Source: Bactericera cockerelli
Taxonomy: Eukaryota; Arthropoda; Insecta; Hemiptera; Triozidae
Length of the DNA stretch: 64,000 bases
Assembly (NCBI GenBank): GCA_024516035.1
Contig: CM044965.1
Location: forward strand, 25,678,493-25,742,492
Direction of reading: 5' to 3'
Position numbers and translations under genes: made by a program. Below, in pieces: positions 29,380-42,116 of this stretch. The notes under the pieces are model-generated. The model saw only the letters and a list, made by a program, of their open reading frames with translations. It made no database searches and was not told where the DNA came from. How positions within the stretch are numbered: the first letter of the stretch is position 1; each line of letters starts with the position of its first letter.

Positions 29380-29770
29380 ATGGTAACGGTCTAGAGATAC
29401 GTAAGAAATTACGGACTGTATGGGTGGAATATTAAGGATTAGGAGTGGTAACGGTCTAGAGATACGTAAGAAATTACGGACTGTATGGGTGGAATATTAA
29501 GGATTAGGGGCGGAATTAATAGACGTTTTTGTAATACCTCTGTGGCGCTAAGTCACGGATTGCGTACTGTGTAAGATATGGAAAACCGACGCTTAGCAGT
29601 GACTTGTGATACATAATCTGTCTATTAATTTTGCCCTAGGAGTGCTAACGGTCTAGAGAGATACGTAAGAAATCACGGACTATAAGGGCGGAATGGTAAG
29701 GACTAGGAATTAGAAATGGCAACGGTCTAGAAATACGTAAAAATTACGGAGGATATGGGCGAATGGAATT
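29380..29770. repeat. Tandem repeat, about 65-75 bp x 4, with MITE M1 inside
   Basis: Unit ggtaacggtctagagatacg, taagaaattacggactgtat, gggtggaatattaaggatta starts at about 29380, 29447, 29642 and 29715. MITE M1 at 29506-29638 interrupts the second/third boundary. Confidence 0.88.
29506..29638. mobile_element. MITE family M1 copy
   Basis: ggggcggaattaatagacgt to gtctattaattttgccc. Neighbouring repeat units without the insert (ggattaggagtgg) show the empty site. Flanks are TA...TA. Confidence 0.9.
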
Positions 29771-29974
29771 TCTTCGGGACCGACCTCAGTAGCTTGATCG
29801 ATACTTATCTTTAAAAATAAATAAAAATCGAGAGGCATGTTCTATTTCTGAACGTACCAATAGTTTTCACGGCCATGCCTGCGTGTTTTCCAGTTTATGA
29901 TTAATATTGTTACTTAAAATGTGAAATAAAAGGTGTACCTATTTTTTTTTTTTTTTTTTTTTAATGGTAGTTGT

Positions 29975-30118
29975 GCCCCGGAACCGCTTTCGCATTACTG
30001 CAAGGCACTTTACCTTTACATCCATGCCATTCCGGAAATGGAAAAACTCGGTTAGAATTTTCCATTCCGGCCGGGATTCGAACCCGCTACCTCCGGGTCA
30101 GCAACTTAACCACTTAAA
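29975..30118 (-). repeat. SINE family E copy
   Basis: ccccggaaccgctttcgcat, ttccggccgggattcgaacc, cgctacctccgggtcagcaa. Confidence 0.85.
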
Positions 30119-30418
30119 TTTTTCTTTTGGATAGATTTTTTTTCCAGGTTCGGTATTTCCAAATATTTCCATTTTATTCCAAATATTTTTAGTTTAGCTT
30201 CCCCACTATTCGTGAAAGAAAAATGCGTTTCGATACTTTTAAAGATAAACAATGGACTTAACCTATAAAAGAACTGGAAGCAAGAATTTCTAAATCCATT
30301 TTGGTTAACCAAACTGGAAGAAGATTTTTCCTCTTCCAAAAGAAAAATGACTTTCTTCCAGTTCGTCCATTTTATTCTTGTTGAATCCACTTTGGTTAGA
30401 CAGAAAAATACGGCTATA
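30117..30418. mobile_element. MITE family M2 copy, uninterrupted
   Basis: tttttcttttggatagattt through agacagaaaaatacggct. It supplies the empty site for M1 at 7898. Confidence 0.85.
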
Positions 30419-30439
30419 TGTGCTGTGAGCCGTCAAACT

Positions 30440-30870
30440 GTCAATTTTTATGTGTACATATATACTTTCTGAGGACGTATGGCAAAACTATATACGTGTG
30501 CGCTATGTTATATCTTGGGCTATATACTAGTATATACAATTATACATACCCGTATTACATATCTCCAGTATGTTGTATATTATGAGCAGTATATTATACC
30601 TATATGACAGTATGTTATGGCTTAGGCAATATATGAAGTTAGTGGTATTATATACCTATGTATGTATGCATAGCTCTACTTACTCTAGTAGTATATTATG
30701 GATTATGGGCAGTATATTATTACTGTGCCAGTATGTTATGGCTTGGGCAGTCATATCAGATCTGAGACACTAAGTACCGTATAACTGAGGCAGTATGATT
30801 TCTATTTACACTATAATACAACACGCATGTGTGTACATGTATGCAGTGTATAGATGATATACATTATACA
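30440..30870. repeat. Degenerate TA-rich tandem repeat
   Basis: Variants of cagtatgttatggcttgggc and agtatattatacc recur about eight times. Confidence 0.75.
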
Positions 30871-30984
30871 CCTGTTTAAGACAGAGCTTATGGATGACCG
30901 TCTCATCGGAAATTGGAGGTCCGTGAAGTTGGCCCGACCATGTTAGAATTTGCACTATTTGACAACACTAGAGTTTGAGCACAC

Positions 30985-31288
30985 AAAAAGCTGAGTGGTT
31001 AAGCACTCGCTTGCCATGCGGAAGCTCCCGGGTGCGTAACCCCGCGCCGACAAAAAAAATATTCAAAATTTGGTTACAGTTGTTTGTAAGGGATACCTTC
31101 CGATGCGCTCGTGTTGACCCAGCACTTAAATGGCAAGTATTTTGTCACTTCTCACCCATCAGAGCGGAGGCATACTACGGGATGCGCATTGCGCACTGCG
31201 CAGGTTATAACACAGTCCACCAACGTCTACAGTAGCTCCTGTTTCATGGCTACGAAATAAAAAAGGCTGTGAAACACTCGTCTTTTTA
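30985..31288 (+). repeat. SINE family D copy, full length
   Basis: agctgagtggttaagcactc, gcttgccatgcggaagctcc, then the body and ggctgtgaaacactcgtctt. Confidence 0.9.
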
Positions 31289-32982
31289 ATATACACTTGA
31301 GAGCAGAAAAAGCGAATCAAACTTCTTCCTCCACCAAATCTGCGATATCTTCGAAATTACTATTTCTATCGAGTTTGATTGTTAAAAAAAACACCTACCA
31401 GAAGCCGTAAATTCAAATTTTCTTACAGGGTGTCAAAAAAGAAGAAAAACATGATTTTTTTATGTTTAACAAAAGAAGTTATAACATGAGAAATCAATTC
31501 GTAACATTGGTGAATCAGTATTTTGTGTTGTCTCCCCGAGCTCTAATCATGACATTCATTCGATTTGGCATTGACTGGATCAAAATAACCACAATATCTT
31601 GGGGCAACCTCCACCATTCTTCGGTGAGGGCGATCTTGAGCTCTGCTACAGTCTGGGGAGCCGGTATTCTGCCTCAAACACTTCGTTTGAGTCGGTCTCA
31701 AAGATTGTCCATCGCGTTGAGGTCTGGACTAAGAGAGGGCCAGTCCAAAGTGTCAATATTCTCCTCACCCAGGAACTCCCGAACACAGTTAGCCGCATAT
31801 GGGCGGGCATTGTCGTGCATGAGGAGGAACTGGTCGCCCATACTTTGAGCGAGAGGAACCACATGGGTCTGCAGGACTTCGAGAAGCTGGAATTCAACCA
31901 AAGAGAGCTTCAAATGGACCCAAACTCGGTGATTCCTGTATGGTGCGGGGTAGGATTTCAACTGAAAGAAAGACTGAATTGGTTTTCATCACATGCGGTG
32001 CGGGAGGTGGCCTGAACAGTCAGAGATACATTGATAACATCCTACAGACCCATTCTCCTCACCCAGGAACTCCCGAACACAGTTAGCCGCATGTGGGCGG
32101 GCATTGTCGTGCATGAGGAGGAACTGGTCGCCCATATTTTGAGCGAGAGAAACCACAAGGGTCTGTAGGATGTTATCAATGTATCTCTGACTGTTCAGGC
32201 CACCTCCCGCACCGCATGTGATGAAAACCAATTCAGTCTTTCTTTCAGTTGAAATCCTACCCCGCACCATACAGGAATCACCGAGTTTGGGTCCATTTGA
32301 AGCTCTCTTTGGTTGAATTCCAGCTTCTCGAAGTCCTGCAGACCCATGTGGTTCCTCTCGCTCAAAGTATGGGCGACCAGTTCCTCCTCATGCACGACAA
32401 TGCCCGCCCATATGCGGCTAACTGTGTTCGGGAGTTCCTGGGTGAGGAGAATATTGACACTTTGGACTGGCCCTCTCTTAGTCCAGACCTCAACGCGATG
32501 GACAATCTTTGAGACCGACTCAAACGAAGTGTTTGAGGCAGAATACCGGCTCCCCAGACTGTAGCAGAGCTCAAGATCGCCCTCACCGAAGAATGGTAGA
32601 GGTTGCCCCAAGATATTGTTGTTATTTTGATCCATTCAATGCCAAATCGAATGAATGCTGTGATTAGAGCTTGGGGAGACAACACAAAATACTGATTCAC
32701 CATTGTTACGAATGAATCTTGTTGATTTCTCATGTTATAACTTCTTTTGTTAAACATAAAAAAATCATGTTTTTCTTCTTTTTTGACACCCTGTAGGAAA
32801 ATTTGAATTTTACGGCTTTTGGTAGGTGTTTTTTTAACAATCAAATTATGAAATTGTAGAAAACAAAATTTACAACATTTTGAGATATCTTAGGACTCGA
32901 TAGAAATAGTAATTTCGAAGATGTCGCAGATTTGGTGGAGGAAAAAGTTTGATTCGCTTTTTCTGCTCTCAAGTGTATATTA
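31289..32982. mobile_element. Giant palindrome made of a dead Tc1-type transposon
   Basis: Two long arms are near-perfect inverted copies around about 32135. Inside, CAGGGTGTC ends at 31426 and 32793 are flanked by TA, typical of Tc1/mariner elements. Each arm encodes the C-terminal half of a transposase: minus 31961-31590 and plus 32249-32620, with FLLMHDNARPYAANCVREFL and LDWPSLSPDLNAMDNL. Both arms share the same stop after DNL and the same stop after LKRSV, so neither encodes an active enzyme. A third partial copy (DNARPHAANCVREFLGEEN) forms the centre. The outer arms (31289-31425, 32794-32982) are also inverted copies, with about 50 bases missing on the left. Confidence 0.93.
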
Positions 32983-33044
32983 TTAAAAAAAAAAGAACTA
33001 TAGTTTGTGCTACGTTTGGGTTGGTTGGTATTACCAATTAAATC

Positions 33045-33115
33045 GTGGTGGTTTATCCTTTACATCGATGCCATTCCGGAAAACGAGAAAATCTCGGATA
33101 GAATTTTCCATATTG
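33045..33115 (-). repeat. SINE family E fragment
   Basis: tttacatcgatgccattccg and ctcggatagaattttccat, just upstream of the carboxypeptidase-like first exon. Confidence 0.65.
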
Positions 33116-33172
33116 CCATATTGTAGACTCTAGATTTCTCTCTCTTTCTCTCATTGCAGACTCAAATTCACC

Positions 33173-33415
33173 ATGGCGTCCTATTCACCATGGCGAGGAC
33201 GCACCTCAGCACGTCTACCACTCAGCACGCTGATTCTACTCTGTGTAGTTCACTTTTCTGCCGCCAGTGCGAGTCGGAGCGCTGAAGTAGAAACGATCGG
33301 AGCGCTGCAAGCGGCGGAAGATCGAATCTCGTTTGATCAGCAGCAGGGGAAGTACGAAGATGGCGAGGTGGAAATGTTGGGCCCGGATGAGCCAATGCAG
33401 GAGGAGAGTCGACAG
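33173..33415 (+). CDS. Carboxypeptidase-like exon 1
   Basis: ATG in ccATGg context, 81 codons, donor CAG|gttggt. A cattgcag acceptor 13 bases upstream suggests a 5' UTR intron. Confidence 0.8.
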
Positions 33416-36400
33416 GTTGGTTTTGAGTATTCTATATATTATTATTATTAAACAAGTTGGATCAAGTTTTATTTACAAAATAATGACATAGAATATATAC
33501 ATACATAGATATTAAAATTAAGAAAACAAAACTTGATCAAGGGAGGTGCTAATGCCAACGGCATTCTCTTCCAGACCCACCCTATATAGAGTATAGGGTG
33601 GGTCTGGAGTTAAAAGTTATCATATTTGTGTTAGTGCCTTTCGTGATATCAACACTGTACTCAAACTTGTTTTAATAAATCCACGCTGAAACCGGAACTT
33701 CAACCACCGACCTCCAGGTTACAAGTCCACCGTCTTATCGATCAAGCTACTGAGGTTGGTGTGGCCCTGGAGTTATGTTCAACAAAAATAATTTCGTTCC
33801 AATTTGAAATACTGAAAAGAAGAAAAAAAATTAATACGTGTTCCTTATTAATTTTTAGTTGCGTTTATATTGATGACTTGTAAGGGTTGGATGGAAGAGA
33901 TTGTCATAGGCAATAACCCCGCCCTTTAAGACATATGTTTTTATATAATTTTCTATTATTTTTTATTTTTATTGTATATATTATATTGTTTCCATTTTTT
34001 TCATTGTTAAAATAATTATTTTTACTGTACATAATATGTCCATCTAATAGAGTGTTGAATAATAATAATGACTCTTATAAAGGGTTTATTTTACCTGGAG
34101 AGGTAAATTTCACCTGGTAATTGTTTTCTTATATGCAGGTTCAACTCTAATAAACTAACTCTTCTCTCCCAGGTACCTCAGTACGTGCGGGGCGGCTCCA
34201 GCTCCACCGAGCTGTCTGATGAGGAGCTGATCGTGCAGCGAAATGCGGCCATGGAGGCTCAGCAGTACCGCGGCAAGTCTAGCGGCAACAAGTATGGCAA
34301 GCATAAGATGCAGCACGCGCCGCAAGTGCAGGAGAGTGAAGGTGAGAAAAATTAAAAAAAAAAAAATAATTAATTTTTAATTTTAAGACAAATGTGTTTT
34401 TATATTATACAGGGTGGGGCAAAAGTCTGGAAACCCCTGAATAACTTTCGAATGGCTTCTTCGGTAAAATTAAAATTTTGTACGGTAAACCGGGCTCATA
34501 AGACCTTCTTTTAGAGTGGAGTCGATTTTTATTACCGGCCCCCATGTCGGGGCGAGGGTGGCCAACTTCATTTTTTTAAATACGAACCCCCACCTTGCGA
34601 TACATTTTTCAAAAAGTCTTTAAATAAGAAATACATTGGTGCAAATTTTATTTTTTTAATATTAACTGTTTGCAAATGGCGTCAAACTTTGTGTATGCAG
34701 TAAAGTCTGGAAACCCCTGAATATCTTTCGAAAGAGCTTTCTCAGTGAATTTAAAATTGTGTACGGTAATCCTTGGTAATTAGACCTTATATTAGAATGG
34801 GACCGATTTTTTTTTACCGGCCCCCATGTCGGGGCCAGGGAGGCCAACTTCATTTTTTTAAATACGAAACCCCACCTTGCGATACATTTTTGGAAAGGTC
34901 TAATTACCCCGACTTACCGTGCACAGTTTTAAATTTACTGAGAAAGCCCATTCAAAAGATATTCAGGGGTTTCCAGACTTTACTGCATACACAAAGTTGG
35001 AAGCCATTTACAAACAGTTAATATTAAAAAAAATAAAATTTGCACCAATGTATTTCTTATTTAAAGACCTTTTGAAAAATGTATCGCAAGGTGGGGGTTC
35101 GTATTTAAAAAAATGAAGTTGGCCCCCCTGGCCCCGACATGGGGGCCGGTAATAAAAATCGACTCCACTCTAAAAGAAGGTCTTATTAGCCCGGTTTACC
35201 GTACAAAATTTTAATTTTACCGAAGAAGCCATTCGAAAGTTATTCAGGGGTTTCCAGACTTTTGCCCCACCCTGTATAGATAAGTAGATAGTCTTATGTT
35301 AGATAGTTTTATATTTTTATAGTTAGGGAAATGAATTGTAAATTAGCTAGTACAGGGTAAATATGCCCGTATATTGTTCAAATAAATAAATAAATAACAG
35401 CTACGTGAAGTTGGCTGACCACCAGAAGCGATTTGGTCGCTACTTGGCTCAACGTTTTGTACCACAAAAATTTCGTTTTGTACCAGTACCAATCCCGAGT
35501 TATTGACCCCCCCTAGGTGGTCAGCCAACTTCACGTGAAGTTGGCTGACCTGCCACAATGAAATTAATGAGAACCCTGCCACAATAGGAATGGCAAAAAA
35601 CAAAAAAAAAAGGTAGGAAAGGTGCATTTCTGGATTAGCCACTGGCCATTTGGAACAATTTTTTTTTTAAATTATTGTTTAATTTATTATAAATATATAC
35701 TATTTAAATTTAATTTATTATCATATTTAAGATTGATTTTTTTAAAATTATTATTTAACTCTATTTATAAAACTCAAATCTGTGCGTGACTGACTATGTA
35801 TCTATTAGGGGTTTATTTATTTTATTTATTTATATTACAATTTACGGCATTACAATAAATTACAATCTGCCATTAACAAGGTGGCAATCATGAAAAATAA
35901 CATGATTACCATCATGTTTACACACTTAAAATTAATAAGTAAAATTAAAATTAAAAATCCATATAAATGAAAGGTAATTCTTTAAGAGAAATGTATGATT
36001 CAGATAATAAAATATTAATATTAATTCATGTTATAGGTTGCCAAAGCATAACGAAATTTGGTTTTTAAATGTACTCAAGGACAGAAAGAATATATCGATG
36101 CTAGGATTATTTTTGGTTGTTGTATTGTAAATATCAATCATGCGATTTAAAGTGGAGAGTTTGGAAAAATTTGTTTTTGTTTGTCTTTTTTGAAATAAAT
36201 CACAATTCCTAGTGTTTTTAATATTGATTCTGATATTGACATCTTCTAGTAATTCAGGCAGGTCTATTAAATTATTCATTATTTTATAAAAGTAAATTGC
36301 ATCGTATATCTTCCTCCTGTCCTCAAGGGTTTGTATGTCACATTTTACAAGAATGGGTTTATAATTAAAATAGTATTTGTGTTCTTGTTGTATTCCTACT

Positions 36401-39400
36401 TTGAAGGCATAAGATCTTAGGAATCTGCGCTGCACATACTCTAAGTCTGCTGTATTTATCTTATAGTGTGGTGACCACACCTGTGAGGCATATTCTAGGA
36501 TGGGCCTCACAAGTGTCATGTATAAGATTTTGTAGGTGTTCGGATTTTTAAAGTCTTTCGATTCTCGGTTAACGAACCCCAATACCCTCAAAGCTTTATT
36601 TTTTATATTACTGTAGTGAGTTGTAAATTTGAGATCAGATTGAAATGTTACTCCGAGGTCCCGGGTTTCGTTAACTCTGATAAGTGGTATGTTATTTATT
36701 TTATAATTATAAATGGAAGGGTTCTTGGTGTGGTGGTAGGTGATCACTTTGCATTTATTAATGTTGAGTTCGAGTTTATTAGTTTGACACCATTCATACA
36801 TTTTGTCAAGGGTATTTTGTAGAAGAGTATGGTCAGCGCAAGATTTGATAGCAATACCTATGCGTTTGTCGTCAGCATATAACCAGTAATTGATCTTATT
36901 TCCGTCTATGTGTATACTATTTAGCACCTCAGATACATCATTTATGTATAGGTTAAAGAGAAGTCCTGATGTATGCCCACCCTGTATACATCCCGACATA
37001 GCTTCAAATTGGTCTGAAAAAGCATATGCGCCAGATAGTTTATTTTTTAGTCTCACAGTTTGACGTCTGTTCGACAGGCAGTGGTAAAACCAGGACAGCA
37101 AAGGGTCCGAGATACCATAAGCCTCAAGCTTTGCGCAAAGAATATTTATTATAATTTTATCGAACGCCTTGCTATAGTCCGTCGCGCAGCAGTCAAACTG
37201 TAGACCCTGTTCAAGTACTGAGTTTACTCTGTGCGTAAACGATAACAGGTTAGAGGTTGTAGATTTATTTTTGGTAAACCCGTGTTGATTGTTAATTATA
37301 AGAGGTGACAAGATAGGGAAAATTTTGTTGTAAATAATGTTATCTAAAACTTTGGGTATTGTAGATATTTTAGATATTGGTCTATAGTTCTCTATTTTTG
37401 ATTTGTCTCCTCCTTTTGGAATGGGTATAACAAATGAATTTTTCCATATTGTTGGATAAATTCCTTCGGATAGTGATTGGTTGAAGATTAAGTGTAGGGG
37501 GTATGATAAAGCTTGAGCGCAATTCTTAAGTAATATGGGCGGGACATCATCCGGACCAGACGAGGAATCTGGTTTTAGTTTCTTCAGTATGTTTATGATT
37601 TCGCCTCTTTCTATAATTATGTTTGACAAGTGACTGATGCGTCCGTCAGCGTAAAAAAATTGTGGTGAAGCTAATTTTTCTGTTGAATAGACATTGGCGA
37701 AATTGTGTGCGAACATGTTGGCTATTTCTTTTGGGTTTTCAGATGATTTATTTTTATACGACATGTTCTGTGATACTGTTTTATCTTTGCGCGATTGTAA
37801 TGTGTGGGACCAGAAGTATTTAGGGTTTGTTTGAAGATATTTTTCTGTTTTTTGTATGTGATTTTTGTAGTCTGCTAGCGACTTTTTTTTACATTGCTTT
37901 CTAAGAAAACTGAACCTATTCTTAAATTTTTTCGAGTTGTTTATTTTATATAATTTATGGGCTATCTTTTTATCGAATATTAAATTTTTTAGTTCTGGGC
38001 TCACCCACGGTGCAAATTTGCTAATTTTGTGTTCTCTTATGGGTATATTTTTGTTGATTATTTCATCAAGTTTTTGGTAGAAAAACTCAACTGTTTCGTC
38101 GACAGATTTTTCTTTGTTGAATTCACTTTTCCAGTCTATATTATTTAGCTGGTTGGATATTTGTAAGTAGTTTGCTTTTTTGTAATTTCTGGAGTAAGAT
38201 AGAGAGTCATTATTTTGGAAATTTCGTTTTACTCTCCGTTGAGTGCATTGTAAATTTATAGAGAGTGGCGGGTGATAATCGTCTGGTTTAATATAAAGAG
38301 TGTCACAAGCTTTACCCAGTGAAATGTTTTGCGGACTTATATTTGTAAAACATAGGTCTAAAAGATTTTCTTTGTCACTATAATTAAAGTTAAGTTGTTT
38401 TAGATTGTTGAGGGAACTGAGGGTCGAGAGAAACTTATCTTCTTTACCCTGTAAAACTCCTGACGGTTGAACTGAATTGGTGTGTTTTTTTCCACTTAAT
38501 ACTTGGTAGGTTAAAATCTCCAGTGATAATAATATTTTTTTTTGTGTCGTGATATCTGTTTGTAACTTCCTCAATGGAATCACAGAAATCAATGTATAGT
38601 TTTTCATTAGTGCGCGGTGGTATGTACGTGCAATTTATAATATACTCCTGACCTTTAATTTTTATTTCAACAAAAATTGTCTCAATGTGGTTTTTGGTTA
38701 TTGTAAGTAGTTTGGACGGTATTGAGTGTCTAATTGCAATACAAACCCCTCCACCTAATTTATTTGTAGATGTATTCTTATTACGGTCACATCTGTACAG
38801 GGTGTAGTTATGGAAGCCTAATTCTAAGTCTGATATACTGTCGTGTAACCATGTTTCACTGAGAAGATAAATGTCATAATCAAGAGTTGCAATACTACAG
38901 GATAGTTGTTTTAGTTTTGTACGGAGTCCGCGAACATTCTGATAGTAGCATTTTATATTTAAAAAATTGTTTTGTTTGTTGTTATTTTTTACAGGGTTGA
39001 GGTGGTTGTTCTTATTTACCTCTGTCATTTCGTAAAAATCGATTTCATTTACTGGTCGGTTACTTTCAGTGAGAGTTATCAGTTTACTTCTAGGGTAAAA
39101 GGATTTAGCAGTTGGGTTTAGTCTTTTACTTTTGATTGGTCTGTTTTTTGAACCTACATTTTTGATTAAATATAAGTTTTTGTTATTATTGACATTTGTT
39201 TCAGTGAAACATGGTTGTATTTTTTTAGAGTTTAATAGTTTACTATAGGGGGTAGTCTTGGGTACATGGGGTACAGAAAATTCGGGGCAATATTCATGTT
39301 GTTGTGGTTCAGTGCCATCCAGGCTGGATTTTGACTCGGTCCATACATATGATTCCAGGGGTTGGGGATGTTTGGAGTCGGATTCAGTTTTATGATGTTT

Positions 39401-42077
39401 GCCTGGGTAGTGGGCATGTTTGGAGTCGGGTTCAGTTTTATGATGTTTGCCTGGGTAGTGGGCATGTCTCCGGGGTAGTTGGCTGAAAAGGTAGGATGTT
39501 GTATTTCCTTGCTAACTGTGATTTTTTCTCTTTGTTCCATATTTTTTGTATGAAAGGAGTTATTTCTGTTGAGATCATGGCGATCAGTTCGGGTATAGTT
39601 TGTATTTTTGGTACCGCTATTATAAAAATTGTTTGTAGATGATTTGAAAGTTTTGAAACGTTTGTCTGGGATAATGTGGGGGCCAGTTCGATTGTTTCTT
39701 GTGCTTTCTGTTCTGTTAGTTTTAGGTAAATTATTTGGATTATTAGGCTGGGTTGGATATTTTCTTGTTCCAGGGTTGATAATCATGTTGGTTATTTTAT
39801 CAGACATCCATTCATTAGCTCGGTTACTCAGATGAACGCCGTCTCGGAATAGATGTTGTGGTTTAATGAAAGTGTGAGTGTTTAGTACTTCAATGTTTTT
39901 GTGAATTTTGCAATAATACTTAATTCTGGTATTCAGTCGGGTTATATCTTTGTTTGTTTTTGGGTTCCATTGAGGGGGTATTGCGATTAGGATGACCCTT
40001 TGTTTAAGGTTAGTTAATTGGTCTATAGCTTTGCTGATAGTTGAAAATTCTGTTTTATAGAGGTCATTCGTCCCAGCAGACAAAATAAGTATATCGTCGT
40101 TTTTCATGTTTAATGGTATATATTTGCAAATTTCTGTGAAACATTTTTCACATTTTTTTTGTATTTGTACTGGTTGAATTTTAAAATTATTTAACTCTAT
40201 CTTATTTTTCAATGAGTTTTTTAAATATTTGGTATGACTGTCTCCTAGAATAAATATTGTGTTCGTTTTAGCATTTTTTGTTGGGGTAGGTCTAACATGG
40301 TTCTGGTTTTCATCATGGTTTTTCTCTATATCTGTTGTGTAGGTATTTTTTTTAGCAAATTGAATCTCGATGTTTTTAATCTTCTGTGAGTTTGCTTTTA
40401 TTTCTTCTTCAAAATCTAATAATTTCAATTGTATAGCGATTTCAAAATCATTATTTCCTGTGTCTGTAGTTTTTATATTGTTATTGTACTTTGAATTTTC
40501 TGGGGATATTTCGAGTTGTTCAGGAATGTATATTTGTATATCAGGAGAGAGAGGGTAAACCAACGTGTTTTGCGTTTTTTTTTGTAATCGTGTTCGCAAT
40601 AGTTGATATGGTTGAAATTGCGTTCTCTTGATTTACTGTTTGACCATCGTGTTTTGTTGTTGTATGATGTTCTGATGTAGATTCCTGTGTTCGTGCATTT
40701 GATATCTCAAGTTCTTGAGCAAAGTTTAATTGATATTTACATGAGTTCAGATTCATGTCGGTTTGATTTGTCGCATGCAGTGTGTCATAGATAGAGTCAC
40801 TGGAAGATGAGATATTTGAGATATGGACCTCTTCAGTGTTTGTGTTGTTGTTGTCTTGCGTTGGTACGTCACTTTGTAAGGTGTCAATGGTTTTTTTGAG
40901 ACCGTTAATAGTTATTACGAGACCATCTCTGTCTTCTTCAAGTTTTTTTATGTGTTCTTCTAATTGTTTCTGATTTATTTGGTTTAGTTTCTTTTCATTT
41001 TCCAGCATTTCAATGTGATATTGTATGTTTTGTTCCTTTTGTGACATTATAATGGTTTTTTCGAGATTTTTTATGTGGTTGTCTTTTTCATTAACCGTTT
41101 CTTGGAGTTCATTAACTTGTTCTTCATTACATTCGATAAGGTCTTTAATCCTATTTTGGTCTTGAGTTATTTTTTCTTTCATTCCTATTCGTTCGTTTTC
41201 TAGTTCTTTAAGTTTATTTTCAAGTGTTAGATATTTTTGATCTCTTTCCTCTTCGTTTAGTTGGATTTCGAATAATTCACACAGTTGAGAAATTAGAGTT
41301 TTCAGATGTGGGAGTTTGTTTTGTTCAGCTATTATTATGATTTTATTGTGAATTGAGGCTATGGTTTCTTCTTCTTTTTCTGATGAACTATTTCTTGGTG
41401 TGTGATTATTATCTATTTTAGGTTTAGGTTTGGTTTTATTATTGAATTTACTCAAAGAGATTCGTCTTTGTTGACTTCTTGTTCTGTGTGGGTTTACCAT
41501 GTTGTAGAGATATAGTGTATCTTAGGACTGAACAGTTAATGTCAGTAGGTACTGATTACTTTCAGTTTGTTGCTAATGGTTCCAAAACTGTATTATCAGA
41601 TTATATCTATAGCTTTGTATAGCTAGATTTATATGTATATGTGCACACAAGTACGTTAGAATTTACTCGGTACGTAATCGATAATTTTTTTTAGAAAATA
41701 ATTTAAAATATTTTGGTTTTGGTTATGGTGTTGGGAGTTTCACTACTGTATTATAAAAAATATGAACTAAATTTTAGTAATGTTCTCTTATTTTTGTCTC
41801 TTTACAATACCTCAGCCCAAACGGTAACAGATATCAAAATTTTCATGAGAATCGACCCCCCCCCCCCCCCCCCCAAAACCAGTATCGCTTTGCCCAGAAA
41901 AAATATAAAAAGTTCAAAAAGACATGGCTGCCCAGCAGTACGGCCATGCCTTGGTTAATTTGAAATTTAGTCCCGTTGCAAAGTACGGGCAAACGGTTAG
42001 TTTATTATAAAATTATTGTTAATGTATTCAAACTTAATTTATTATATTCAAAATTGATTATTTTTCTCAATCAATTA

Positions 42078-42116
<39 letters not shown>

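Larger units (their letters stand above)
35815..41560 (-). mobile_element. CR1-like LINE with esterase-type ORF1 (copy 1)
   Basis: Nearly full-length non-LTR element inside carboxypeptidase intron 2. Order on the minus strand is ORF1, ORF2, and a 3' end in a TAAA-type microsatellite near 35815. Frames are broken at a few A-runs only. See the ORF entries. Confidence 0.93.

Noticed and set aside
31462..32844. Open frames antisense to the transposase in the palindrome
   Set aside because: They are complementary shadows duplicated by the inverted arms. Only the frame with HDNARP and SPDLN matches a known family.
34662..35116. Frames inside the fold-back element
   Set aside because: Mirror copies of noncoding arm sequence.
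35343..35642. 99-aa minus frame with a hydrophobic stretch
   Set aside because: Formed by an inverted repeat and a simple repeat, with no family resemblance.
39304..40558. Plus frames opposite LINE ORF1
   Set aside because: Antisense of a clearly coding minus-strand ORF.
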